A stretch of 64,000 nt of DNA, from contig RPFO01000213.1 in the NCBI GenBank assembly GCA_009746045.1, forward strand, positions 10,753,853 to 10,817,852, in the 5' to 3' direction. The notes under the pieces are model-generated. The model had not been told where the DNA came from. It saw only the letters and a program-made list of their open reading frames with translations, and did no database searches. The position numbers and the translations under genes were made by a program. This DNA comes from Mesostigma viride. Taxonomy: Eukaryota; Streptophyta; Mesostigmatophyceae; Mesostigmatales; Mesostigmataceae. Every line of letters starts with the position of its first letter. The first letter of the stretch is position 1. Shown in pieces: positions 47,225 to 58,556 of the stretch.

Positions 47225-49427
47225 CTATGGCCGCCCGTGTAAGGGGTCCATGAGCCCACGGAGCAGGGGGTACTGCCTCTCCGCCTTCTCCTCCAGCTTG
47301 GTGAGGGCATCTGCAGGGTTGTCCACACCAGGCACATGTTCAATGTGAGCTAGGTAGGACATCTCCTTGAGCAACAAGTAGTCAAGGTCCCTGCTCCTGG
47401 CCAGCTGCCTGTGCACAAATTGCACCATGCCCATGCTATCAGTCCTCACCAGTGTGTGCAGCTGCAACCTACAGGAAGCCACTTGACATAGCTGGTAGAA
47501 GAGCTCCCTCAAGTAAAGAGCAGTATGCAGCCCTTCACAGATTGCCCTGCACTCAGCAATATCACTGCTGGGTGTAACCCTGTTCTGCAACCGACTGTAC
47601 CAGGTAACAAGTGAGGTGTGATCTTGCTCCAGGGTAACTAATGCTGCTGCCCGGCCCCTGACCTCTGTGACCTTCCTATTGTCCATAGAACTGTCTACAT
47701 AGAGAACCATGTCAAGGGGCTTGTACAAATCCACAGGACCCAGTATGAGAGGGGGAGACATCATGACAGCCTGCACCACACTCTCAGCACCCACCTCAAC
47801 CAGCTGGGAATCAGTAAGTCGACTCAGAACCAGCAAGTCAGGGGCACATATACTTGCAAGCCATGCCAGCATGCCCCTGATGGTAGCACACCTAGCCTGC
47901 GTGATGGGCTCCTGCAATGCATCTACAATCTGCTGTGGGTAGTCCTTACCACCCTCCATCCTGATGAACCACGAGCCCTTGGCTTGGAACAACGTAGCCT
48001 GCATGCCACAGAAGACCATAGGCTCATTCTCCACCATGTGCTGTATCTTACCCAGCTCAAACCGCTTCTGGATCTTAGCCAAGACAGCCTCAACCCAGTC
48101 TGGTGGACCTATGAGATGCAGGTCATCACCATGCAGTGAGGCAAAGACAGGAAGGCCATTGTAGGACCCTTGGAACAAACAGGGATCCACTGGAGACACA
48201 GAACCCACAAGTATTCTTCAAGAATTTCTCTAGGCTCTTTCTCCAGATAATGGGACTGGACCTGAGACCTTCCAACCCTTTCAGAATTCTCAGGTACCTG
48301 GCCTTTATCTCTGCTCTCCATACAGCAGGTACAGTCACAAAGAAAGGAGGGATATCTCTCCAAGTCTGCCTAGCCTGATCTTGGTCACCCTTGAGAAAAG
48401 CCCTCTTGAAATCAATCAGCACAGAGCTATAGGGCACACCCTTAACCAGAAAAGACAGAAATATACACAGCAGAATCCTCCACGTGTCATGCAGCATCCC
48501 TGGAGTATAGAGCTCCTCATCTAACAACTGGCCAGTGCCATGATACTCGGTTACAACTGGTCTGACATGTGGCACCTGGACACCATCAACCTCCTTGAGC
48601 TTGAGGACAAACATCAATCTGAGCAGCTGGTGAACTTCTGGCAGCTCATCCACAGGTTCTGCACAGTTGGAAACTATCCACTCATGCCCAGAAGCAACAA
48701 AGCCAAGAGTCCATGCCTTAGCCATCTTGGGGCTCTGCATCATCTCGACTAGCTGGCGCCAGGGAATAGGACTGTGAGCAGCTATCTGGTACCTGTTTAC
48801 CCCTAACTGCCTTGGATCAAAGGTGGTTGGGATTATCAACAAGTCCTCAGCTATGGGCTCCTGACTCTGAGGACCCTCAGCTGGCTGACTCCTAACAGCC
48901 TTCACCGCCACTGCAAGACCCTGGGAATAGTGATATCTTTCAAGGGGGAGGCTGCCCCTGCCTTCTAGTGCCAACTCATCAGAGGTCAAAGTAACCCCTG
49001 GCATGCACAAGAAGTTCTGTCCCAGAATGGCAGGCCCCTTATAGCCCTCTACCACACAGAACGTGGTGGGCACCCCTAAGATAGGCACACTCACTTCCCC
49101 AAGGATCTTCATGGACACCTTTCCTGAGAAATCAGACACAGCAAGGCAACTGGGATGGGACATCTGTAAGCCTACAGCATCCTCTTCCCTGATGACAGAC
49201 ACCTGTGAGTTGGTATCTACCTCCATTGTAGCTGCCCAGCACGACCCCCACCCCGTGAGCTTGGATACCTTGGGATCATGTTTGCTGCGCATGAGTGCTC
49301 GGATGACGTCCGCCATGAGAGGCCCCCGGGCCTTAGGTGGCTGCCCCGTCCCCTCTGGCCTTGTGACAGTTGCTTCAGCAGCCTCCTCCTGCTCGTCATC
49401 TTCCAGCAGGGACAGACCATCATCCAC
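47225..49427 (-). pseudogene. pol: Element E protease-like domain, reverse transcriptase, RNase H
   Basis: Same gene as C 29462-31508, over 95% alike by eye. Protease-like MEVDTNSQVSVI near 49215, RT (LIDFKRAFLKGD, LHGDDLHLIGP), RNase H ending PADALTKLEEK at about 47290. Lightly broken. Confidence 0.87.
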
Positions 49428-50760
49428 ACCAGAGGATTGTTAGCTGCTGCTGCCTGGCTCTGGCCTGGCTCCTCAACCCAGCTGGGAGGGCCTGGCCCGT
49501 CTGCAGGCCAGATTGCATGTGGCCTTCTTTCCTTGACATGAGCCCAGGACAACCTGTACACGTGCCTTGGATCCTTTTCCAAAGCCACCAGGCAAGATCT
49601 GTTAGCTTCTTCCACACGAGTGACAACCCCATCCTGCCACTTCCCCCGCTTGCCTGGAATAGATGGTTCCTTCCACATCCTGACCTTCAGCCCCACCTGA
49701 GGCCTCAGCACATTCCAGTTCTTGTCCTTACGTCTCAGCTGGGCAAATAACCTATCTGCCTTCCTAAGACTGGCCTGCACCACGTTCTCAGGCAACAAGC
49801 TATACTGCAGGGCCAGGGGAGAGACAGCCACACCATCAAAGTAATAGTTAACCCTGTGGTTCAGCTGCTCTTCTATCCCCTTACACCAGGCTGCCCTCTC
49901 TAAGGCAGATGCCACAAGTGGCACTGACTCTGCTGCTAGCACCACTGTCTTCACTTCACGTATGGATCTCTCTACAGCCCCTTGCTGCCCATGACTCTCC
50001 CTGGGGACTACTACCAGCTTACAAGGCAGCTGGTCCTGATGCTTGAGCAAACAGTCAAACTGCAAGTCTGCCTGCACACTCTTGCACACCCCAAAGCCTG
50101 GGATCAGGGCCTTCATACCCAACAACAAGTGGTGCTCCTGCATACCAGGCAGAACGTCTATCAGCCTATATCTGCTGAACCTGTCCACCCACCAATATAT
50201 ACAAGCCCCTGATATGCTGGATATCCATCTGGATGTCGCCACGCTCCCTAGCAGGCTCCCTAGCATGGGACTGAGGTGGGTGAACAGCATTCTCCTGGCA
50301 ACCACAGTTCTCAGCAGCAGCCTGGCATGCCTCCCACAAAGGCTCCCTACCTAGCTTCCAAGCAAACATTGCTGCCTGCCCAGAATGCCCAAACATATGA
50401 TGCAATCTATGGCCAGCCTCAGCATAGCTCAGCACTCTGTCAGTACTGACCTGGCGAGACGTCTGAACCGTGTGTGGGGACACATGATCCACTCCTGAGG
50501 TTCCAGGGCTTCCTGCAGGCCATCCTGACTCCCCAAGCCAGGTCCTGCTCCCTGGACCGCTCCAGGCCCTTCCAGCAAGGTCCTTGGCCCTCCAGGCCAG
50601 CACCTGCTGGAGACCCACCACCTGCATGAGGCATAGGGAATTCAGCTGCAGCATTGTTATTGCAATCCAGTGGAAGAACAACATCTTTACACCCTTGGTG
50701 CTGCACAAGGGGCACACCCCCATCCTTATGTACATCCAACACACCTTCCCCAAGGGGTGA
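49428..50760 (-). pseudogene. int: Element E pre-integrase and integrase region
   Basis: Read on the minus strand: pre-integrase zinc region (LHHMFGHSGQAAMFAW, followed by a Cys pair), integrase core with FSRYRLIDVLPGM, QADLQFDC and RESHGQQGAVERSIREVK, then a C-terminal module (GLKVRMWKEPSIPGKRGKW, YRLSWAHVKER). It lies upstream of the protease-like domain, giving integrase-protease-RT order as in B and I. A few breaks. Confidence 0.82.
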
Positions 50761-50764
50761 TTGA

Positions 50765-52142
50765 CTATTTACAGGGGATGATGTAGCTAGTCACTGCTGC
50801 CCGACTGGCCCCCTGCCCCAGCAGGCTTGGCCTTCCTGTCAGGACACTCACGACGCCAGTGACCTTCCTTGCCACACACAAAGCATGCTCCACCCTTCTT
50901 CCCAGACCCAGCCCCACCCTTGCCAGGCTTCCCTGGCCTCCCTGAGACTGTCCACCCTGCTTGCCCTGGTTGCCTTGAGCTTGGCCCTTGCCTTGCCCTT
51001 GGCCACCCTTACCCTGCTGACCACCAGCTTGCTGGCTCCCAACCCCTCCTTGGGAACCTGCACCCTTGCCACCCTGAGCCCCCTGCCTCTGGCGCCTGAA
51101 GCGCTTACGCTTGTTGGGCCTTGCCCCATCACGGGCTGGGTACCCGGGGACATCACCTTGGCCCTGCACAGCGGAGGTGGCATTGCTGCCATGGGACTGG
51201 ATAGCTTTGCAGGCAGGATCTGGCTTCCTTATGCTGAGGATTACAAGCTCCAGAGCACGCAAGGAGCCATCAGTCTGGTTAAGAAACATGCGGGCACTGT
51301 TCCTCCCATCCACACTCAAACCCATACGGTCCAGGAAATAGTCTGCCAAGGCCCTATCTGTGACCAGGAAGCCATACTTGGCCCCCTTGTCCCTGATACG
51401 GTTGAGCCTAGCCCATTCCTCTGCCACAGGACCCACTATCTCAAAGGTGTCATACTGATGTTTATAGTAGTTGGTGAGGTTGAGAACCTTGTCAGAGAAC
51501 TCCTCCCTCAACCCATCCAGGAACTGTGCCCAGGTTAGCTTATCCTTGACACCAGTCCTAGCCTTTTCCCTGACACGCTCTGACGAGTCCCTGTTGCACG
51601 TGGACGAGTGAAACACTTGCACTAGGTTGACAGTGGGGTCCACGGAGAGCACAACCAGCTCCATGTCCTCTAGCCACTTGTCTAGAGCTTCCTGTGCTAG
51701 TGGTGGGTTAAGAGGCTTTTGTCCATTCATAAGCGTGACTGCACTCATGTGAGGTCTCGACCCTGGCAGCGCCTTCACCGGCTCCACCACAGTGGGTGTC
51801 ACAGCAACAACGCCACTTGGGCCAGCAAGCACAGGGGAGAGCACATCCACGTGAGGCCTCTTACCATTGCCGTCAGCGGAGGGTCCCTCTTACGCTTCTC
51901 CACGGCAGGTTGCCCATTCGCCACCGTTATTGCATCAGATGCTCCTAGTGCCCGCGCCTTGCGCGCCTCCTCCACCGAGTCTTCGTGCCGTCTCTTGCTG
52001 CCTGGTCTCTTTCCCCCATCGCCCTCGCTGGCTGGGATCGCCTCCCCCACCAGCTGCTCCTTGTCTTGCCGAGGCTCCTGGCTTGCCCAGCCGGTGCCTC
52101 CATCTCGCCCTTGTCGCCGTCTCCCGGTTTGCCACGAGGCAT
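50765..52142 (-). pseudogene. gag: Element E gag
   Basis: A basic low-complexity N-terminus, a helical capsid-like domain (LAQEALDKWLEDMELVVLS, LTWAQFLDGLREEFSD, ALADYFLDRMGLSVDG), a Gly/Gln-rich basic region and a zinc knuckle of type C-x2-C-x4-H-x4-C near 50845-50890 (CFVCGKEGHWRREC). Probable start near ATG 52142. Fossil, with about two breaks. Confidence 0.75.
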
Positions 52143-52647
52143 TATATACAGTGGGATGGCAAAACAAAACAGGCGATAGACAAGGAAAACAGGCTCAAGC
52201 GCTGGTGCTGCCGGAAGAAGCCGCTGGCTGCTCCTCAGCTATGGCCTCCTCCTCACGCTCCTGCGCTGTGCGTGCCACCGGTGTCCCCACGCGTGGAACT
52301 GAGCGGACCTCCTCCGCGTTGTAAGGACCTAGCACACGGCTCACCGGCCTCCCGGCTGCTGTCTGCTCTACCGGCAGCCTAGGCGCACTGCCACGGCGAT
52401 ACCACTGAAGATTTCTGACCCACCGACTACCACCACCTCGCCGGTCGTTCCGCGAGCCCCGACCAATCTCCCAAAATCGTGTTCCGGCTCAAAGGGATGT
52501 TTAACTCTGCCCTGCGCCGGCTGAGTATCCCTCGTTTGTGCCGTCACCCTCGTCAATCTGTTGTGACGACGGGCTATGATTCCCGTTGGCGGTCCACGAA
52601 CTGATCGTGGAACTCCTCGTCGGAGACGTCTCGACCGGTGATGACTG
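52143..52647 (-). other. Element E stretch between ORF1 and gag
   Basis: About 500 bp with no convincing gene; it may hold an intron or the divergent end of ORF1. Confidence 0.35.
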
Positions 52648-53337
52648 TCACCGTCGGCCCAGTCGCCCCTGGCCTGCTCTGCAACCTCGGAGTGTCCAAG
52701 GTCGACCAAATCCCGGCGGCCGCGTAGTGATCACCCAGTGATCGGCGTGACCACGCGCCTCTTGGATCAGAATGTTGACCAGGTGCTCACACGTTTGAGC
52801 CACCACCTCGGCCGAATCCCACGGGCTATCGGCCTCGCGCGTCTGCGCGTCCCGTATGATATGTGACGCGTCGGTCCCCTCCCCCAGCGAGCTTGTCGCC
52901 ACCCAGTGATTATACAATCTGGTTCCACCTAAACAGATGGCCACCAGTTGGCCCAGCGTTTCACGCGCTAAGTCCAGCGCCTGGATGGTTACGTGCCCGC
53001 CCTGGTACGCAACTTCTAAACTGTAGATCAACGAAGCAATTTCGTCGCGAATGGCGACGAGGCGCTCCGTGCAGACCCGTCCTGTTTCCCCTGGCGACGT
53101 CGTCGCCCTAATCCTCATCACCACAGGGTCGTTTGCCGACGGCCCTGCTGCGTTACCGAACACAGCGACCCAACCTCCTTCCGCAAGGCCCCTCGCAACG
53201 TGGGCCGCTTGCACAAATGTAGAAGCGTTGGACGGGTGATTATAGGGGTAGAATGCGTCTTCGCGCGCCGGCAACTCTGGAGCTGCTTCGCGCCTGGGAG
53301 ATGACTCAGGTGTCGTAACCCGAGCCTCGGCCGACAT
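52648..53337 (-). CDS. Element E ORF1 of unknown function, upstream of gag
   Basis: About 229 residues from ATG 53337 (MSAEARVTTPE), with another ATG eight codons upstream at 53361, almost at the LTR edge. Acidic/Pro start, then a region with HVARGLAEGGWVAVFG, a set of helices (TERLVAIRDEIASLIYSLEV, ALDLARETLGQLVAICLGG) and a further helical stretch (AEVVAQTCEHLVNILIQEA). No known motif. It is the positional counterpart of ORF1 in B and I. Confidence 0.55.
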   Translation of the reverse strand: MSAEARVTTPESSPRREAAPELPAREDAFYPYNHPSNASTFVQAAHVARGLAEGGWVAVFGNAAGPSANDPVVMRIRATTSPGETGRVCTERLVAIRDEIASLIYSLEVAYQGGHVTIQALDLARETLGQLVAICLGGTRLYNHWVATSSLGEGTDASHIIRDAQTREADSPWDSAEVVAQTCEHLVNILIQEARGHADHWVITTRPPGFGRPWTLRGCRAGQGRLGRR

Positions 53338-53368
53338 GAAACCTTGCAAACAGAAATGCAATAGTACG

Positions 53369-54016
53369 AGTTAGCGAGCAGCCAGAACTGTGAGTTCCTG
53401 GTCTCTCACGCCACACAACGGGATGAGCCAAAGTTGCAAGGCAGCAACCTTTTAACCCGTGCACCAAGCCACGACCACGGTGAGCGGTTCCACGTCCAAT
53501 GTGGGAGCCTCGGTTCGTGCTTGCCAAGATAGCTGGTCATCCCCCATGACCAAGCTATATCCTTTGCGTTGTTCCTCGTTCCCATCGGCGTGACGAGGCA
53601 CGTGCAGGCAGGCAAGCAAATCCTCAACGTCCACTGGCATCAGTGCAGAGCCAGGACGAACTGGATTTGCCTAGACTCTGCAACCTAGGAAGTACAGGAC
53701 TTGTCACAAGCCTGCAAGGCCTAGTATCCTTGCAGACCTGTGCCAGTTCCTGTAGTCCACCAGTCACAGGCTGCTGCTCCTCTGGTCTACGTGGACCACA
53801 GTCACGTGATAGTCAGGCTAAGCCTGTGCAGGCACGGCCTGCCACGTGTCCTGTCCACTATACCAGAGGACTGTACCTTAGTCGGCCACGGACGGCTAGG
53901 ACTTCGGGACCTCATATCTTTCTTGTCCCTTGTCTGTTTCAGGCGGTCAGCACGGCGTTGGAAAGGTCTTTCCAAACTGCGTCCACTTAGCATATTGGTT
54001 GCCCAAAATGCTAACT
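53369..54016 (-). repeat. Element E 5' LTR
   Basis: 648 bp, ends AGTTAGC / GCTAACT, followed by AATAG (54017-54021), then F resumes. Confidence 0.93.
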
Positions 54017-54021
54017 AATAG

Positions 54022-54485
54022 ATATAGGAGATTTAGTCTTAGTAGAAGGCCCCCGTGTTGGCCGATTTGCTCACAAGTTCGAAGCAGAACTTAAAGTGAA
54101 ACTTAGGCCCGCCTTCTTAGGACCCTTCCGTGTGTTGTCTAGAGTAGGTAATTTCTTATATAAAATAGATATCCCTACCTCTTGGCAGACCCATTCTAAC
54201 ACCTTCCATAGAAGCCAGCTGAAGCTTTATCACCAAAGCACGTTCGCTGGTAGAGAACTAGCTCCTGCCCCTTTAGAGCATAACCCTGATACTGGTGAGG
54301 TAGAAGACGAGGTAGAGAGTATCGTGGCCCATAGAGATATTAAAAAGGGCCGCGGTACCCAGCGCCAGTATAAGGTGAAATGGATGTATGCTCGTAGTGA
54401 GGTAGATTAAGTATGGTACACGGAGGGTGAGTTAGATAGTTGTAGCCGTTTGTTGCAGGATTACAAAACCCTACACCAGCTCTAG
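54022..54485 (+). pseudogene. int: Element F integrase C-terminus with chromodomain
   Basis: Continues the F integrase after element E: GDLVLVEGPRVGRF, FLGPFRVLSRVGNFLYK, then the chromodomain (EVESIVAHRDIKKG, YKVKWMYARSEVD). Closely related to D residues 355-508. Confidence 0.87.
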
Positions 54486-54537
54486 CTGGCAACCTGCCCC
54501 TCCCTTATCGTATTCCTGCTGTTGGTGGGTGGTTGGT

Positions 54538-54556
54538 TGTCCCCTCCCCTCCGCAG
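54538..54556 (+). promoter_or_regulatory. Candidate 3' splice site before ORF3 (F)
   Basis: TCCCCTCCCCTCCGCAG ending five bases before the ORF3 ATG at 54562; same as in A and D. Confidence 0.45.
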
Positions 54557-54561
54557 CCATC

Positions 54562-56899
54562 ATGGCTGAACCTACCCCTCCGTCGGAGAGCCTGCCGCCT
54601 TCCCCTCCACCACCGGACCCAGAGTTCTACTACGAGGCCCTTCCGGGCCGATGGGTTTCCCGTTCCAGTTATCCGGGTGGCCCCGTTCAGCCTGCCCTCC
54701 AGGCTCATCATGCGGCTTTAGTCAGGGCCGCCCTCTTTGGGGTCTCGTGGTTCGGCCTGGACCCCGATGATCCGCAAAAGCTAGTCGTGCATGGGTTCGA
54801 CGATGCCGGGCATTGTCTTTTAGGATGTGGCTCCCGCTGCCCTGCCTTGGGGCAGATAGCCGCTGTCCTTCAGTGCCCTCGGGTGTTTTCCTACCTGTCT
54901 ACCCCTGTGGGCCGCTCCTGCCTACGGGAGGTGTTCCCTTGGCTTCCGGGCGAGGGCGAGGCAGATGTAGATGAACACCCCTGTGACCTCCTACGGGCGG
55001 TCGAGTTCATGGAGATCGCGGATCAGTCAGCGGGGGTAGCATTTGGCGACCCTTCCCCTACGGACGCACCAGTCGAGGCGCAGTGCACACCAGAGTATTC
55101 GGCCTCAGTTGCAGCGTCCTCCTCCTCCGTGTCGGCTCCTTCCCCTGTCCTGTCTTCACCACGGTCGACCCGGCGCGTGTTGGTGGAGCCTACCCCTTTG
55201 GGCTTGGATCGCGAGCCTGACCATCTCTCGGCGACTGTTTCTGCGATGCAGGCCCAGATCCAGTCCCTGGCCTTGGCATTCGGGGCCTTCATGGCGTCCC
55301 AGGCGCATGCTCCAGCCACGCCAGGTGGGGTGTCTGTTGTATCTGTGCCCCCTACCCCTTCTGTTGCCTCGGCGACTACGGTTTCGCCTGCGCTGTGCGA
55401 GCCCTCGGTCGCTGCGGTTTCCTCTGTTGCTGCGGCTCCTACGCCTCCGGCTGCCTCTGCGCCTGCGACCGACGTACCTGCGCCTTTGCGCGAGTCTTCC
55501 GCCCCAGCGGCTGCGCCCGCCGTCGCCGCTTCCGGGCCTCCCGCAGCGCCATCGCAGCCATCGCGGGGTTTCTTTGGCGACACGGGCGGGCTTCCCAGGC
55601 TTTGGGAGGGTGGTCCCCCGCAGAGGATTCCAGTGCCCGACTGGAGCTTGGATGGTAACCAGTCTTATGCTGGATTGCCTGTCCCTACGGGCCCTATTTT
55701 CAACATGTGGCCTGAGGGTGCGCCTCCACCGGAGACCGGAGCGCCAGCTGCGGTGGCGGGTCCGTCGCGACCTCCTTCGGCAGCGAGTCCGGCGCGACCT
55801 CCTGTTGTACCGGCGCCGTCTGCGTCTGTGCCGGTTCCTACCCCTGCTGCGGCCCCTGCCCCTTCGGCCTCGCGGTCTTTGGCTGCGGTTGTTCGGACCA
55901 TGCAGCGGCCTTGATCATCGCGCCATCCGCGCTGCTGATTCCCTCCGGGAGTTGTCCCAGGGCGACCGGGACCGGGCCCCTTCTGTGGTGCATGCGACGC
56001 CGGAGTCGCGCGACACGCCCGTCCTTGGGTACGGTATGTCTGCGCTCGCCTGCCGACGGTGTGACCTGCGGCGCGCCTCCGCCGAGCTTGCCATTTCGCC
56101 CATGTCCTATACGGGTTCTCCCAGGTGTGTCGGGCGCCGCGGGACCGTGGCCTACCCATTGAGACTGATTGGCCTCCTTTCGATATGGTTATTTTAGCTG
56201 ATCCTGTGTTCCAGGGCGAGATCCTGGTTCGGCGCGTTCTGTATCGCTGGGCTAGGCGTCACAATGACTTGGACACCTACGGTGGTTTCCAGTGGGCTTA
56301 CCCTCCGCCTCTGGGCATTATGGCCTCAGATGCCCTTACGGTAGAGTTTCCTGCGGTGCCGGGTACTACGTACAGCACGGTTCTCCTGCAGCCCATCCTG
56401 GAGTGGGATGCCCGTCGTCCAGCGCCCATCCCGGGCCAGGGCCTGGACTCCCGTGGCCATCCTCCTCCTCGGGCTAGCGACTACCTAGAGACGTTCGAGT
56501 CGCGACAGTGCGCTCGTCGGTGGCGCTCACGTGAGGTTCGGCACATCCGGATGTGGCCGTCTAACGTGGACTGAGCCCCTGGTAGATCTGTTCTTCCCGA
56601 CGGGTTTGCGTCCTCGGATCCGGTACCATCGCCTACCCCTGCGGGCTCTCTGTTTGATCGCGGTAGAGCCTTTCCTCCGCCTCTTTGCCTGTGGTTTCCT
56701 GGACTGGGCCCGTGGCCAGGTCGTTCTTACGCAGCATAGGTATTACTGGGCCTTTCTGGGCCTTTTTCCTGATGGCGTGTGGGCCGATGTTTTCCTCACT
56801 GTAGATAGGCATGACAATGCCGATGATGTGGCCCACTACCAGGCGTACCTGGATGTTCTGCTGGCCTCTCGTGGCACTTACCAGACTGATGGCAACTAG
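54562..56899 (+). pseudogene. Element F ORF3, broken
   Basis: Third copy of the unknown 3' ORF (MAEPTPPSESLPP start). The N-terminal block (YYEALPGRWVSRSS, HGFDDAGHCLLG, FSYLSTPVGRSCLR) and C-terminal domain (GGFQWAYPPPLG, RHIRMWPSNV, YYWAFLGLFPDGVWADVF) are highly conserved against D, while the Pro/Ala/Ser-rich middle varies in sequence and length. About three breaks. Confidence 0.78.
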
Positions 56900-57275
56900 A
56901 TAGAGGGCCTTAGGCCCGACCTGAGGGTGTTGTCCCTCCGGTATATAGAGTCGCCCTCATATTCTGGCCAGTTGACTGGTCGTTCTTGGTCCTTGGTACT
57001 GATTTGTTTACTCTGTGTGTCCTGCCTAGTGCCGTTCCCCCCCGGCAAGGCCTCTGTGCCAGGCAGTTAGGGGAACCTCCCACCAGGCTTGGTGCTGGCT
57101 AAGTTACCCTACACCACCCGGCGTGGTGGTGGAACCGAGTTAACACGTTGGTGCTTTGTATCTTGGATGGCCTGTCGATTGTGTTGGTGTGTGCTGGGTG
57201 CGTTAGGTTTTTCCTACCCCTTGGTTTCCTCCCCGTGCGTAGGTAGAGGGCTCCCTACCTTTGTGGGGGGGGAGG
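56900..57275 (+). other. Element F 3' UTR and polypurine tract
   Basis: No gene; ends with TGGGGGGGGAGG (57264-57275) before the LTR. Confidence 0.65.
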
Positions 57276-57845
57276 TGTTACGTCGCGTAACAATTCGTTG
57301 TAGTTACGGACGTAAATTAGGCCTTTTGCCTCGGTTGTTCCTAGGTTTACGTGTAGTTCCAACTGGGACACTGTTGTCCTCGTAACAGTACTGTGGTGCA
57401 ATGGGTGCTTTTGGGCGTCGCGCCGCGTACTTTATTAGTGGTCCTTATCCTTTGGTAGAATGTAGCGGACCAGCGTGCATCTGTGCATCTGTCTGTGCAT
57501 CTGTAGGCGAGGGCCAGGTCGGCCCGAGCATGCTGGACCGTTGGTGACCATTTATGCACGTTCTACCCCTCGTGTGGTTACTCGGCGTGTGTTAAATGAA
57601 TTAACACAATGATATAGGCTTGGGTCACGGCAGTGTAGTGTGTTTCCTTCCTCTATTCCTGGAATAAACGGGTTCGGGTAAATGGTTGTATGGCGTATTA
57701 TATAGCAACACATACGTGAATGCATTGAGATCAGCTCCGTCTCGTTCGTCTTTCGCTAGGGGTTTGAGTAGAGGAGGCCTGACCAATTTAGGTAGTATCA
57801 GGCCCAGTAGAGGTAGAGGTGGAGGTAGAAGTTTAGGACGTAACA
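57276..57845 (+). repeat. Element F 3' LTR
   Basis: 570 bp, ends TGTTACG...CGTAACA-like. Visibly diverged from the A LTRs and carries its own short duplication (repeated TGCATCTG) at the spot where D has a 27-bp duplication. The partner LTR is off-window. Confidence 0.9.
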
Positions 57846-58556
57846 TACAGGCTTGTTGGGCTCCTGCCACAGCTCCTTGCCCAGTGAAAACTTGCCACTG
57901 ATGACAGGAATAAACTTCTTCAGCCAGGTCGTGGGGGCTAGCAAATGCAGATCATCTCCATGCAAACTAGCATACACTGGCAGACCCTCCCATTGGGCCA
58001 GCAACAAACAGGGATCAACTGAAGACACTCTCAAGCCACACTCACTGATCAGAGCTTCCTGCAGCGTGAGTCTCCAGATGATTGGGCTCGACCTGAGTCC
58101 TTCCAGGCCCTTCAGAATAACCAGGAAATGTTGATGCAGCTCCAGCTTCCAGATAGCAGGCACCTCAACACAGTAAGGCTCATCCTGCTTCCATACCCTC
58201 CTGGCCACTTCTGGATCAGATTTTAAAAATGACCTCTTGAAGTCCAGCAGCACTGATGACATAGCTGCTCCCCTGTTCAGCAACCCCACGTAGAGACATA
58301 GCAAAATTCTCCATGTGTCGTGTAACATCCCTGGCGTGTACAGCTCCTCTCCTGGCAGACTCCCCGTGCCGTGATACTCATTCAGGACAGGCCTGACATG
58401 GGGCACTGATACCTCATCCACAACCTTCCTCTTCAGCACAAATCTCAAATCAAGCTTCCTTGATGCTGGGGGACGTCTGTCTGTTGGTGCATGCAGCACA
58501 CTCAAACTGCAACCACTCCTCCAATGCCTTGGAGAAGGCGAGCTTCCAAGCCTCAA
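57846..58556 (-). pseudogene. pol: Element I reverse transcriptase, partial
   Basis: Copia RT (LLDFKRSFLKSDP, LEGLRSSPIIWRLTL, LHGDDLHLLAP) related to C/E, cut at 57846 by element F. It continues from the protease-like region of the next ORF. Confidence 0.85.

Larger units (their letters stand above)
45564..54016 (-). mobile_element. Element E: Ty1/copia LTR retrotransposon, same family as C
   Basis: 8,453 bp, minus strand, LTRs 45564-46214 and 53369-54016 with ends AGTTAGC / GCTAACT and target duplication AATAG (45559-45563 and 54017-54021) in the integrase gene of F. Order along the minus strand: LTR, ORF1, gag with zinc knuckle, integrase, protease-like, RT, RNase H, 1 kb 3' UTR, LTR. The LTRs differ at few positions including a 4-bp indel, so it is young. 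About four to six breaks in the coding parts. Confidence 0.93.
33167..57845 (+). mobile_element. Element F: older Ty3/gypsy chromovirus, 5' part off-window, split by C, G and E
   Basis: Third copy of the A/D family. Visible pieces: 33167-35739 (gag, protease, start of RT), 42904-45563 (RT, RNase H, integrase), 54017-57845 (integrase end with chromodomain, ORF3, 3' LTR). The gaps are G (35740-42903) and E (45564-54016); its 5' part is beyond the left edge because C landed in its gag. It is inserted in copia I. It differs from A and D at scattered positions through all parts and carries several further breaks (roughly six to eight), so it is an older copy. Confidence 0.92.

Noticed and set aside
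712-57845. Many direct repeats that could suggest arrays or CRISPR
   Set aside because: All are LTRs or repeated copies of the same elements; no short regularly spaced repeat-spacer pattern.
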